From assembly GCF_000764305.2 (NCBI RefSeq), contig NW_025941642.1, positions 43,273 through 107,272 of the forward strand: 64,000 nt of DNA. Direction: 5' to 3'. The position numbers and the translations under genes were made by a program. Under the pieces are notes generated by a model. The model made no database searches and was not told the origin of the DNA. It saw nothing but the letters and a program-made list of their open reading frames with translations. The stretch is from Hyalella azteca. Taxonomy: Eukaryota > Arthropoda > Malacostraca > Amphipoda > Hyalellidae. Shown here piece after piece: positions 44,446 through 55,746 of the stretch (the stretch's first letter is position 1; the number at the start of each line of letters is the position of its first letter).

Positions 44446-44715
44446 CAGTTTTGAGGCCCAGCCATGTGGCTTATTGGTCTCAGTCCAGTCTCGATCCTTC
44501 CGAATCAGTCCCGTAGTGTAAACGAGCCTTTACATTCAGGGCAGTGATGGTCTTCTTTTTTTTTTTTAATTTGATTTGAAGACTTCGGGTATGCAGGTAG
44601 CACACCTCCCAGCCTGAGCACAACTCAGATTTTGATCACTCCACTTCACTTGTTGATTTCACTTTTTATTTCTCTTTCAGCACTTCCACCAACCAGTGTG
44701 GCAGTAAATAGTGAG

Positions 44716-45083
44716 GAGGAGACTACAGGAGCTGGAGGCTACAGGAGCTGGAGACTACAGGAGCTTGAGGCTACAGGAGCAGGAGGCTACACGGGCAGGA
44801 GGTTACAGGAGCAGGAGGCTACAAGGGCGGCAGGTTGAGGGTAGAGCGCACAAGGCGCCGCGCTTGTCGCTCGAACTGCGCGCGGTTGTCGCGCCAGAGC
44901 TTCGCCGCGTCCACGTTAGCGCTGCTCTCCGCGTTAGGTTCTGAGGGTTAAATAATTTTATGGTTAATAATAGGGTTAAATAATATTGATTTTATTGTGT
45001 TGCACACATTGTTAATAATAGGGTTAAATAATATTGATTTTATTGTGTTGCACACATTGTTAATAATAGGGTTAAATAATATT
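44716..45083. repeat. Segmental copy of Ube2g2 3' end (minisatellite, exon 5, intron repeat)
   Basis: Matches 34980-35350: the GGAGGCTACAGG minisatellite, exon 5 and the GTTAATAATAGGG array in the same order and strand, running straight into the N gap. Confidence 0.9.
44819..44940 (-). pseudogene. Second copy of Ube2g2 exon 5
   Basis: The 122 nt from the acceptor CCCTCAG to TAG read the same as 35086-35207. It lies 5.9 kb upstream of Ube2g2 exon 1 with no other exons, so it is an isolated exon copy or an assembly duplicate. Confidence 0.88.
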
Positions 45084-45296
45084 NNNNNNNNNNNNNNNNN
45101 NNNNNNNNNNNNNNNNNNNNNNNNNNNNNNNNNNNNNNNNNNNNNNNNNNNNNNNNNNNNNNNNNNNNNNNNNNNNNNNNNNNNNNNNNNNNNNNNNNNN
45201 NNNNNNNNNNNNNNNNNNNNNNNNNNNNNNNNNNNNNNNNNNNNNNNNNNNNNNNNNNNNNNNNNNNNNNNNNNNNNNNNNNNNNNNNNNNNNNNN
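45084..45296. other. Assembly gap (213 N)
   Basis: Run of N following the GTTAATAATAGGG tandem array. Confidence 0.98.
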
Positions 45297-45529
45297 AACG
45301 TCGAAATCTGACCAAAACTAGAACGGACGTAAAACAACCTTATTTCAACGTTTAAAAATGGTCGATATTGGTACGTTGAATTATTAGCTATTTACCAGCA
45401 TGGAACAGATGTTATCACACTAGCATTGAGTGAAATACATATATATAAGTGTACGATTAATGACCAGAGAATGCAGTTCAATTTTCAAGGAGTCGAACAA
45501 TTCTTTAGCTTATTTCTATTGCTCATGGA

Positions 45530-45606
45530 CGCGAGTTGCCGTGGCCCGTGGTCAAGGTTGCTAAGGCGTTGCACGGTCTCCAGCGATCCCGGGTTCGAAT
45601 CCTGCC
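45530..45606 (+). repeat. tRNA-derived SINE head (A and B boxes)
   Basis: GTGGTCAAGGTTGCTAAGGC (A box-like) and GGGTTCGAATCC (a good B box) are spaced as in a tRNA, with GCCGTGGCCC/CTGCCAC-type flanks. It lacks a convincing full acceptor stem. It may be a tRNA gene relic or a SINE. Confidence 0.45.
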
Positions 45607-45639
45607 ACAAACAAAAAACAGGTTGGTTCTTCAACGTTG

Positions 45640-46155
45640 ATTCAATCAGAGAATTTGACGTTGCGGCAATGTCGTAGTTGTAACATTGATTCAACGTTGC
45701 ATTGTAACGTCAGTACGACGTTTCATGAGAGACGTTGCTTCAATTTTCATTCTAAACCTATTTTCACCCCGATCTCAATGTTGTAATGCGTAGTTGTTTC
45801 AACGTCGATTCACCCATAGAATTCAACATTGCAGCAACGTCGTAGTAGCAACATCGATTCAACGTTGCATTGTAACGTCAGTACAACATTGCACGAAAGA
45901 TGTTGCTTCAATTTTCATTCTAAACCTCCTTTCACCCCGATATCAATGTCGTAATGTGTAGTTGATTCAACGTCGATTCAACCATAGAACTCAACGTTGC
46001 AGCAACGTCGTAGCAGCAACATTGATTCAATGTTGAATTGTAACATCAGTATGACGTTGCATGAAAGATGTTGCTTCAATTTTCATTCTAAACCTCCTTT
46101 CACCCCGATCTCAATGTCGTAATGCGTAGTTGATTGAACGTTGATTCAACCACCG
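45640..46155. repeat. ~168-bp tandem repeat rich in CAACGTTG
   Basis: Three units. TCTCAATGTTGTAATGCGTA and its variants begin at about 45771, 45939 and 46108. AACGTTGA/TCAACGTT palindromes recur many times per unit. Confidence 0.88.
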
Positions 46156-46244
46156 GATGCCCGCTGGCTTACTGAATACTGAGCACCAAGACATATCCAA
46201 TTTTAACTTTTTTTGGCAACACTTGGCCTTGAAAAGTGACTTTA

Positions 46245-46990
46245 AGAGTAGCTGAAGGCTCCCAATTTCCATTATGGAATCTGGTTAGCCGGATGATGTC
46301 CAAAAATGACCAAAATGACAACATCTCCAGCACTTGCAAGTTCTACCATATCTTTCATGTCAACATTGGGATCAATTGGCCCAATGACCCCACACACCCG
46401 CACATCAGAACCTGGCTGGTAGCAACGAACAGCCCACTTTCCGATCATGGAGACATCAAGATAGGTAATTGGCAATGTTTTCATCAGTGAATGAAGGAGA
46501 CTGCAGAGCAATCAACTGGCGGCGGGGATTCAAGCGCACTTCCAAGTCCTTCACTGCTCCAAATAATGAATTTTTAATTCCTTGAGCCAGGCCAATTGGG
46601 TATTTCAGAAAAGATATGGCATTAGGACCCTGTGGTTTTATCAAGATGGTGAATCCCCTGCCTGAACTCTGCAGAGTGGCATTAGTTGGGACTTGGGAGC
46701 TTCAAATTTTGCAGATTGATAGGGTTAGGAACACTTTTTATCATCACTCTATTGCTAAGCGTAGTTGGGCGTTTAGCCTTTCACCTTTGAACCAATGCTC
46801 TCACTTGAGCCATTTGTCTCCCTCTCTCTTCGTTTCCGGCCAAGCTGATTCTGAACAGGCACAGAATCAAAAGGAGTTGCTTCAATGAGGCTCTTACTCT
46901 CACAGTCTGATTCCTCCACCACCCCACCACCATCAGAAGAAGCTGCCTCAACACAAGCCTCTGCTGCTCCAATCACCATAGGCGGGCCAA
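46245..46990 (-). pseudogene. LINE ORF1 (gag-like) fragment, minus strand
   Basis: Minus-strand frames give VEESDCESKSLIEATPF, then GRKRRER, LIKPQGPNAISFLKYPIG, LAQGIKNSLFGAVKDLEV and MIGKWAVRCYQPGSDVRVCG. The same protein is encoded on the plus strand at 51376-51548 plus 54404-54935. Frame breaks show it is dead. It looks like an I/Jockey-type ORF1 of the same family as the RT at 49455. Confidence 0.6.
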
Positions 46991-47379
46991 AACCTGACCC
47001 CGTAAGCGTAAGGCAGCTAGAAACTTAGGGAAGAGATGAAACAAAAGTCAAAATAAAACAAAAATATCAGAAAACCAAACAAAATTTAAACAAGAAAAAA
47101 TAATAATAACTCAAAATAAAATTAAATTGGCAGAAAAAAGAATGGGAAAAGTAAAAAAAAGGGGAAAAAACACACAATGCGTGAATGCGGACTGGCAAAC
47201 CTCTGAGGGAGAAAGCCAGTCGGGTTAATGACTTAATGAGGAAACAAATATGATGGTAATTACTTTTAGAAACTTAAGAGTCTTCAAATCACAAATTTAC
47301 CGGTTACTTTGGAGATCGCAATCCACACACGTGCTTTCGCCGTGAACGCAACTGATTTTCTTGTGATGGTCTTCGACAG

Positions 47380-47880
47380 TCTTCTTCTTCTTCTAGTTCT
47401 TGTTTAATGGGGGCTTCGAAGACACGTCCATGTAGCCCCAAGACAGAAAGCTCCAGCATGCACAGCACACCTTTCAAAGAGAACAGGGTGCGGCAGAGCC
47501 ACCGCTCCCAAAAGCCGCGCCGCGGAGGCCGCGGCCACAGGCCCATCCCAAGTCCTCTGCCGGCCCAAACTCGCGTCCTCGGGCAAAGCAATACCTGCGT
47601 TCCCATTGCGCCACTCGTCCAACGCCATCCGCAAACTGTCGTCCCCGGCCAGTCGTACATTATTTAAAACAGCATCAACTAGGCCACGGACGGAGTGGAG
47701 TGACGATATGAACGCAGGGAGCGCGATGTCCTTTGACATACGGATACCCAGACCTCCCAGCCGGACCGGCAACACAGCTTGTTCAAGAGATTCGCGCTCG
47801 ACCCCAGAAACATCCCAGCTTTGTGCGCCAGTTTCTTGTCAGAATCGGCGAGGAGGCCGGGCGGTTATAAGCACAGCAGA
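47380..47880 (-). pseudogene. Retroelement RT C-terminal fragment, minus strand
   Basis: A frame with LPVRLGGLGIRMSKDIALPA and FISSLHSVRGLVDAVL matches the LP-RLGGLG-R segment after the RT domain of non-LTR elements. The frame breaks on the upstream side. No RT core is present. Confidence 0.5.
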
Positions 47881-47884
47881 ATAG

Positions 47885-48002
47885 TAGCCGGGAGTTGCGA
47901 GTTCAAGCCTGCAAAATACTGTGAATGTTCAGCGATGTTCAGAATCGGCGACAGGCCTACGGCCTAATAAACGCTGAAGCCGCTATTATTATTATTATTA
48001 TG
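47885..48002 (+). mobile_element. Possible SINE with LINE-matching 3' tail
   Basis: GCGAGTTCAAGCCTGC resembles a pol III B box. It is followed by AGAATCGGCGACAGGCCTAC and a (TTA)n tail. The tail motif is that of the LINE 3' ends at 7085, 9215 and 56295. Confidence 0.4.
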
Positions 48003-48539
48003 ATATCTCACAATTATCGTCTCTGACTCAGCATTAACGAATAGTTGACAATGCATAATTTTTGTAATTGTTCACATTACGTTTTTTTTTTATCATTACA
48101 ATGGTAATTGCATTGACAACCTCTACGAAAAATATCACAGAAATCTAATAATCCCTAATTTTAACAAAATCCATTACTTCTTTGTTTGGCACCTGGCTTC
48201 TGAAGAAGCTACCGTAAAAAAATTCCCACGCTTCATTTCCGTGTCAGTTTGTTTCACGCAATATGCTTCAATAAACCATCATAGAAATTCCCCCACACAA
48301 TATTTTTAACTAATTTTTGACATGTTAATTTCAGTGAATGTCAGGTTTTGAGGCACTTGAAAATCTAATTCAATGTGACGTAATTCTTCAATGAGACGTA
48401 AAACAATGAGTTTTTTCAACGACTGCAAAAATGTAATTGTTTTGTTCTTTGTTTTGTAAGAAGCCAAACCCAGTTCGTTTATTCGAGCAGCTCTCCATTT
48501 GATGTTGATTGCGGAGGGGTGATTTACATTGGTTAAGCA

Positions 48540-49040
48540 TTCAGAATGCTTCAACTTATTTCGTCATTTCGCACTCTCGGCGTTAGATATTATTCGAGAT
48601 ATAAGCGTTGAACCTCGTGAAGCTGACGCGGTAATTCCTGCTCAAAGCACTGATAGAGAGTGATGAGTGCTAATGTAGAATAGACAAAATTAATTTAAAT
48701 TAAGCAAATGGTTGATTCATATTATTTTGTCGCTCCGCACTCACCGCGTTGATTATTATTGGAAATTAAACCGTTGAACATCATAAATCTCACACCCACA
48801 CGGCTCTGGGTAGTGCTCATCTGGTGCATAGTATAGCTATAGACTGCGGAGTTATGATTAACCTACTTATATCTATTTTCAAACGAAGATTCAGAATATT
48901 TTGCAATTTTTAAAACATATGACAATAAAAAAACGTTCATCAGACTACCGGCAGAATTTGCGGAATTCTTCCCGCCGCGGCATTCATGGATCATTCCTTC
49001 GCCAGTTCAGCGTCTTGGGCTCATGGGCCTTTGGCAAGTT
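48540..49040. mobile_element. Diverged arm of a 9-bp-TSD-type element
   Basis: Two units (near 48561 and 48729, ~168 bp apart) contain GCACTC(T/A)C(T/C)G(G/C)GTT and ATATAAGCGTTGAAC-type motifs like the arrays at 53290-54110. They are followed by a GCGGCATTCATGGATCATTC segment like 54320-54345. I cannot fix the ends. Confidence 0.45.
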
Positions 49041-49131
49041 GGCATTAATTGGGAGGGAGTCTCGTTTGAACTGTGATCAAGGTAAGACGTGTTCCATTGC
49101 CTTGCAATCTCAGTGTCAGTTTTCTTAAGTT

Positions 49132-49451
49132 GTGAAAGTGCCTACCGTGAACACAATGAATATTACATCTGAGGAACAAGACCTCATTGACCCAGGTGCA
49201 GCAATGAATACACCGCTAATAGCTGGTCAAGAGTTGACAGAGTCGCAACTTAGACACTTCTGCGAAAATGACTTTGCCGGCAGAGATGAATCGATTCACT
49301 CGCAATCACAGAATCAGAAAGCCGACTCATCTGGCAGCACAGATGGCGGCCGCAAGCGAAAGAGTGCTCCCGTTGCCATTGCAGATCTTTCTGGCAATGC
49401 CAACGGCACCAATAAGCGCCCAAATACCAAACTATCATCAGCCAATGTTAC
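49132..49451 (+). pseudogene. Putative LINE ORF1 N-terminal fragment
   Basis: A frame (MNITSEEQDLIDPGAAM, later STDGGRKRKSAPVAI) of Ser/Thr-rich, gag-like character is cut at the single N (49452), after which the RT frame begins. The join may be a biological deletion or an assembly join. Confidence 0.35.
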
Positions 49452-49452
49452 N
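49452..49452. other. Single ambiguous base at a likely sequence join
   Basis: The only isolated N in the window. It lies exactly where ORF1-like sequence changes to RT sequence. Confidence 0.9.
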
Positions 49453-49454
49453 AC

Positions 49455-51225
49455 GTTGGCTGCATGCCTATTTGACATCTCGCACTGCTCGCGTGAGAGT
49501 CAATGGAGTCCTGTCTGACCCCCTCCCATTATCTGCAGGGGTGCCTCAGGGTGCTGTTCTAAGCCCTTTGCTCTTCAATCTCATGTTGATGGATGTCCCT
49601 CAGCTTGATGGAGTCAACGTGCTATTATATGCTGATGACATAACAGTGTGTGTCCGGGGCGCAACAATGGGGGCAGCCAAGATTCTCGCACAGCAATACC
49701 TGAGCGTCTTTAAGACATACTGCACAACCTGGGGGTTTGTAGTAAATGCACAGAAAACTGTCTTTCAATATTTTACTCATAAGCGTGTGAATGTCCCAGT
49801 TTTGAGATATGGTCAACAACCACTTAGATATGAAAGACAGCATAAGTTACTAGGAATGATATTGGATGCTCCTCGCCTCAAGTGGGGGCCACATTTGTGC
49901 CATCTTCGCACAGATGTGATTCGCCGCATGGACTGGCTTAAACACTTGGCATCACCTAACTGGGGTGTCAGTTGTCGATTCCTCCGTCTATTTTACTGTG
50001 CCTATATCAGGGCTAAGATAGACTATGGATCTGTTCTTTATCAGACTGCATCCTCTGCTCAATTATCAAAACTAGACATACTTCAAAATGCTTGTCTGAG
50101 ACTTGTCCTAGGCGCTCGTTGTACTACAACAGTAATTTCACTTGGTATTGAGGCCCATGTTCCCCCATTGGCTCTGAGATGGCAATACTTGACTGCTAGT
50201 ACATATATAAGGCTGCAGTATCGTCCGGCTGGGGATCTTACCGCAGCAGCTGTAAGTGGCGGTGCCACATCAGTGCTCAGCCAGGGCCCTCAGCTGCTCA
50301 CTGACCTGGGGCTTCCGGTTTGTTATCGCCAGCCTCTACCAGCATTTTATCCAGTTCCCCCTTGGATTTGTGTGGCTCATCTTATTTGTCTTGATTTCTG
50401 CTTTGTCTCTGGCTTGACTGATTCGACTGTTTTTTCTGTTCATGTTAGGGAACATTACCCTGGGTACAAGGCAATCTACTGTGATGGGTCGCGATTGATG
50501 AACAATCCATCTACAGCCTGTGGTTTATATATACCATCACAAGCAAGGGCAGTTGCATGGAGGCTTAACCCCAGGCATAGCATCTTGTCGGCTGAATTGA
50601 TTGCCATATTACATGCTTTGAAGCTCGTTGTAGGTGAGACATCTCTATACTGGGTCATTTTCTCAGATTCACTTGTGGCCTTGCAGCTCCTATGTTTCCC
50701 GACGGATACAAATTGCGATCTTGTATATCAAATTCGTCAGCTGCTCCTTGATCTGAATGAGAGGAAAACTGTGCGCCTACAAATCTACAATGGGTCAAGG
50801 CCCATGCTGACATTATTGGGAATGAGCGGGCAGATGCAGTTGCAAAGATGGGTCATACTCTGGATCGTTCTGCGTTGTTTCATCTCTCGTGTTCTGACAC
50901 ACTTGCTGTGCTTTGTTCTTGCTTAATCAGGTCTTGGGAGCTGGACTGGATCTCTACATTGGCTGTTGAGGGTAAGGGACATCATCTCGCTACTGTGCGG
51001 ACTGATTTGTCCCCTGTTCCATGGGTTGCCAGTTGCTCTCGTCGTGCTGCCGTGGTTCTTAATACTGAAACTTCCCAAGTAAATCCTGCTGAGTCCAGGT
51101 GTAACAAGTGGTCATCAGGCAGCTACTTCCTCACCTTCAAGCTGCTAACAACAACAACAGACGCAACTGGCTCTCTCCCTCTGGCCTCTGAGCCTCTGAG
51201 GTTTGCCAGTCTGCTTTGAATTTTT
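49455..51225 (+). pseudogene. I/Jockey-type LINE ORF2: RT (partial) and RNase H
   Basis: The frame shows RT blocks (VPQGAVLSPLLFNLMLMDV; the catalytic LLYADDITVC; KLLGMILD; a post-RT YGSVLYQTAS) and an RNase H domain with AIYCDGSRL, SAELIAILHALKLV and VIFSDSLVALQLL. The closing NERADAVAKMGHTLDR is in a different frame (50848-51219), so there is a shift near 50790. The endonuclease and the first RT blocks are missing. The presence of RNase H points to the I or Jockey/R1 groups. A T-rich 3' UTR follows to about 51340. Confidence 0.82.
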
Positions 51226-51375
51226 GAATTTTTATTTATTTTATTATTATTTTTATTTGTTCATTTTTTTTATTTTTTTTTCTTCCTCTTTTCTTCTTCC
51301 CTTTTATTTATTCCCTCTTTGTTAATTTGTCGCTGTTTGTTTTCGTTTATTGGGCAAGTTGAACTCTTCCGACAT

Positions 51376-51548
51376 GAGTGATCCCAGCTGCCTTGCCTTC
51401 GCAGGGTTTGATCCTCCTGAAATTAGTGGAAGCACAGAAGATGGTGGTAAGGAAAATGTAATGATAAGTGATTGTCTGGATGGTGAGGTTGTTGCTTCTG
51501 ATGGTTTAGTGGAAGAATCTGAAACTGCCTGTGGAAGCATCATTGAAG
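51376..51548 (+). pseudogene. LINE ORF1 5' part, interrupted
   Basis: MSDPSCLAFAGFDPPEISGS through EESETACGSIIE, cut by the element at 51549 and continued at 54404. It lies directly after the 3' UTR of the preceding LINE, suggesting head-to-tail insertion. Confidence 0.6.
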
Positions 51549-54394
51549 GGGTAACACTTAAAAGCTGAAGACGCCGAAGTTGCTGAAGTGGCAAACGATT
51601 GATCGATGGAACGCCGCGGCTGGATGAATTCCGCGAATTTGCCAAAGAGTAAAGTAACGTTTTTCATTATCTTATGTTGAAAATTTTGGCACTCAAACTA
51701 CGTATATCCCCATTTTATGTTCTACAAATCAAAAAAATTTAAAAATCTGACAAATAACATAAGCTTAAAATGGCACTATACTCATGTTCATACAATTGAA
51801 CTTATTGTCTTATCTTGGTTTGAACAGTCGAATCTTACGACTATAAAAGCATCTTGTATAAACAAGGCGGAAATCAATCAATCATATTTCAATTTAAACC
51901 ACCACACAGCAATATCAGTAAAACTCCGCACTCAACTACAACATTTAGCACTCGCCAATAGTGCTTAGCTCAAAACGACCTCGTACGGTTTAACTACTTC
52001 AACGCTTATATCTCAGAAAATATTCAACCCAGAGAGTGCAGAGTGATGAAATAAGGTAAATCAATTACTTATTCAATATAAATAATCACTCTGCACTCGA
52101 CCACAACATTTAGCACTCACCAATAGTGCTTAGCGCAAAACGACGTCGTACGGTTTAACTACTTCAACGCTTATATCTCAGAAAATATTCAACCCAGAGA
52201 GTGCGGAGTGATGAAATAAGGTGAATCAATTACTTGTTCAATATAAATAATCACTCCACACTCGACCACAACATTTAACACTCGCCAATAGTGCTTAGCG
52301 CAAAACGTCTTCTTAAGGTTTAACTACTTCAATGCTTATATCTCAGAAAATATTCAACCCAGAGAGTGCGAAGTGATGAAATAACATGAATCAATTACTT
52401 ATTCACTGTAAATAATCACTCCGCACTCGATCACAACATTTAGCACTTGCTAATAGTGCTTAGCGCAAAACGACCTTGTACGGTTTAACCACTCATAGGT
52501 CCTTCAATACTGAACGGATTTGCTTGCATTTTGGAATGTGAGAATCTATTATTTATACGCTGCCGTAGGAATTATTACAAATTTTTGCAAAAATTTTCTA
52601 TCTAAAACCAATAAACGTATATTTTTTGATCAACCGAGATACCCATAATTCCTTCAATGGTGAACTGATTTGCTTGAATTTTGCTGTAGTAGAATTTAGC
52701 TGTAGTACGGTTTGTGTCAACAATACGGCCGCGAAGCTTTCACATAAGGAATGGTCGTTTAGGACAGTCTTACTACTCAACGGAAATGAGAATCGAATCA
52801 AAATTTCTGGTAAATCAGAAATTTGAGTGATTTAAACTGATGGATTTCCAACTTTGATTGTATTACCCTTTTCTTGTGCTAAAGATTTTGTATTACTAAA
52901 GATTTAAAATTTGCATACCTATCGACATGAATGCTCCATTGATTGCATTGTTGTGTGAATTGTGTTGTTTATGCATTCGTTTGCTTCATATTTTGAAACG
53001 CAATTAAGATTATTTCTCAGTAATAATCGCAACGCATGACATTTATTTACGACCAGCTTAACAATATTTCCATATTATTGACTATGCATGTAAACATGTA
53101 TTGTCAGTCTTGTAAATTAGTAAAAGCCACACAAGCACCAAACAAGCACATTGAAAGCTGAGTGGACTGCAAAGTGTGTGGGGAGGGGGAGCGGGATGTT
53201 TATCGTGGACCCACAGAAGATTTATAGCAATAGAACATACCTGCCTTTTGTCCAAACTACGACAACGGAGGGGTAAATCTCGATTAACTCTACGGAGTGA
53301 TTATTTGCAGTGAATAAGTAATTGATTCACGTTATTTCATCACTCCGCACTCTCTGGGTTGAATATTTTCTGAGATATAAGCGTTGAAGTAGTTAAACCG
53401 TACAGCACTCTCTGGGTTGAATATTTTCTGAGATATAAGCGTTGAAGTAGTTAACCGTACGAGGTCGTTTTGCGCTAAGCACTATTGGCGAGTGCTAAAT
53501 GTTGTGGTCGAGTGCGGAGTGATTATTTATATTGAATAAGTAATTGATTCACCTTCTTTCATCACTCCGCACTCTCTGGGTTGAACATTTTCTGAGATAC
53601 AAGTGTTGAAGTAGTTAAACCGTACAAGGTCGTTTTGCGCTAAGCACTATTGGCGAGTGCTAAATGTTGTGGTCGAGTGCGGAGTGATTATTTACAGTGA
53701 ATAAGTAATCGATTCACGTTATTTCATCAGTCCGCACTCTCAGGGTTGAATATTTTCTGAGATATAAGCGTTGAAGTAGTTAAACCGTACGAGGTCGTTT
53801 TGCGCTAAGCACTATTGGCGAGTGCTAAATGTCGTGGTTAAGTGCGGAGTGATTATTTATATTGAATAAATAATTGATTCACGTTATTTCATCACTCCGC
53901 ACTCTCTGGGTTGAATATTTTCTGAGATATAAGCGTTGAAGTAGTTAAAGTGTACAAGGTCGTTTTGCGCTAAGCACTATTGGCGAGTGCTAAATGTTGT
54001 GGTCGAGTGCGGAGTGATTATTTATATTGAATAAGTAATTGATTCACGTTATTTCATCACTCCGCACTCTCTGGGTTGAATATTTTCTGAGATATAAGCG
54101 TTAAACCTGTGAAACCTGAAGTGATAGTCAGGTTTCACTTGAAATGAAAGGTGATTAATTGTTTAACATGTTTAAACAGAGAACGGGTATATCTGCCTCA
54201 AACGCTATGGTTCAAGATTTACGTCTCGTTTCTTTTGACACCAGTGTTATATATATTATTGTGATATGCTATTGCAGTGTCGGCTTCTCAAATTACGGAA
54301 TCGCCCGATTCTCCGCCGCATTCGATCGATCCATTATACGCCACATGTTCCGCACTTCAGCGTCTTTAGCCACTTCAGCTTTTAAGTGTGACCC
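51549..54394. mobile_element. 2.8-kb element with 9-bp TSD and inverted arms of ~163-bp tandem units (MULE-like)
   Basis: TIRs GGGTAACACTTAAAAGCTGA and TCAGCTTTTAAGTGTGACCC. The 9-bp TCATTGAAG is at 51540-51548 and 54395-54403. The empty site is known from the homologous ORF1 at about 46880. Inside, ~163-bp tandem units run in one orientation at 51905-52490 (about 3.5 copies) and in the opposite orientation at 53290-54110 (about 5 copies), with a unique core at 52500-53280 that has no transposase frame. A 9-bp duplication with long structured arms is the Mutator-like pattern; the superfamily is inferred only. Confidence 0.78.
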
Positions 54395-54403
54395 TCATTG
54401 AAG

Positions 54404-54935
54404 CAACTCCTATGGAGGCACAGATTGTTGGCCGAAAGCGCAGAAATAGAGAAAAGAGCTCGTCAAGTGAGAGCCTTCAGAGGGGAAACGTGAAGCGTCC
54501 TGCAGTGCAAAACAGTAGAATTCAACAAAGCGGCTCTGCAAAGTACCAGCATGACAAATGTCAAGGCGGTCAAGCTCCCAACCAATGCTACCCTGCAAAG
54601 TTCTTGGGGTGGAAGAACAATACTGATCAGACCTCAGGGTCCAAATGCTGTGACATTTCTCAAAGATCCTATTGGACTTGCACAGGGAATCAAAAGCTCA
54701 CCTTTTGGGTCTCTGGATGATTTGATTGTGCGTCCCAATCCACGTGACCACGTCGCCAGCTAGTTGCATTGGAGTCTTCCTTATTCCGAATAAGGAAGTT
54801 ATTCGCAGGAGAAAACATTGTTAACTACCTATCAGTATCTGTGATCGGAAAGTGGACAGTTCGCTGTTACCAGCCAAGCTCAGATGTGCGGGTGTGTGGT
54901 GTTTTTGGACCAATAGACCCAAAAGTTAGCGTAGG
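54404..54935 (+). pseudogene. LINE ORF1 3' part, after the interruption
   Basis: IEATPMEAQIVGRKRRNREK, then in another frame ILIRPQGPNAVTFLKDPIGL and AQGIKSSPFGSLDDLIVRPN, then CYQPSSDVRVCGVFG. At least one frameshift near 54550. Confidence 0.6.
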
Positions 54936-54959
54936 GTAAACGCGGTATATTCCGACATC

Positions 54960-55746
54960 GTAGGTAATTCCGTCACCTCTCCAGCTTTTCCTTTATATTA
55001 AGCTTTGTTTTAGTTCCATGCGTTCATTGATGGTTGAAATGGTGACGTCATACATTTGCGTGTTGAAATACTGCAAAAACACTAGGTCTTGGCCATCTAG
55101 TGGGAAGCATGTGAAACCATGTATTAAATTTCATAATTATTGGTTACGAATTGAGGGAATAAAACGTGGCTACGGGACGGGATTGGCCCGTTTGCACCCG
55201 TTTAACCGTTTTATGTGCAAAGGAGATGAGTTAAAATTATAACAAAAATCGTCGCGACTGCGCAATAAGCATGTGAAACTATGTATTAAATTTCATAATT
55301 ATTGGTTACGAATTGAGGTAATAAAACGTGGCTACGTGACGGAATTTGCCCGTTTGCACCCGTTTTACCGTTTTATTTGCAAAGGAGATGAGTTAAAATT
55401 ATAAAAAAAAATCGTCGCGACTGCGCAATAAGCATGTGAAACCATATAATAAATTTCATAATTATTGGTTACGAATTGAGGTAATAAAACGTGGCTACGG
55501 GACGGAATTTGCCCGTTTGCACCCGTTTTACCGTTTTATTTGCAAAGGAGATAAGTTAAAATTATAAAAAAAATCGTCGCGACTGCGCAATAAGCATGTG
55601 AAACCATATATCAAATTTCATAATTATTGGTTACGAATTGAGGTAATAAAACGTGGCTAAAGGGAGAGCTGGTATAGGGCAGGTTAAGGCCGGGCTGGCC
55701 CACGCTGTAACCCACGCTAACGCCCACGCGCTTTTGTCCGACCGGT
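54960..55746. mobile_element. Right arm of element X (9-bp TSD type)
   Basis: About 3.5 tandem ~163-bp units (AAACCATGTATTAAATTTCA, then AATTGAGGTAATAAAACGTG, then GTCGCGACTGCGCAATAAGC), followed by the TIR ending GCGCTTTTGTCCGACCGGT. GTTAATAGT lies at 55747-55755. The inner (left) limit is not clear. Confidence 0.72.

Larger units (their letters stand above)
43667..44529 (+). mobile_element. PIF/Harbinger-like element B with MADF-like ORF (TTA TSD)
   Basis: 863 bp; ends AGGCTCGTCCACACTACGAG and GTAGTGTAAACGAGCCT, flanked by TTA at 43664-43666 and 44530-44532. It carries one short frame with a MADF-type domain. PIF/Harbinger elements commonly encode a MYB/SANT- or MADF-like DNA-binding protein beside the transposase; here the transposase is absent. 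Confidence 0.78.

Noticed and set aside
45530..45606. Functional tRNA gene
   Set aside because: A and B boxes are visible, but I could not pair a full seven-base acceptor stem or a clean anticodon loop; kept only as a SINE head.
46236..46490. Plus-strand frame at the LINE ORF1 copy
   Set aside because: Antisense shadow of the minus-strand ORF1 fragment.
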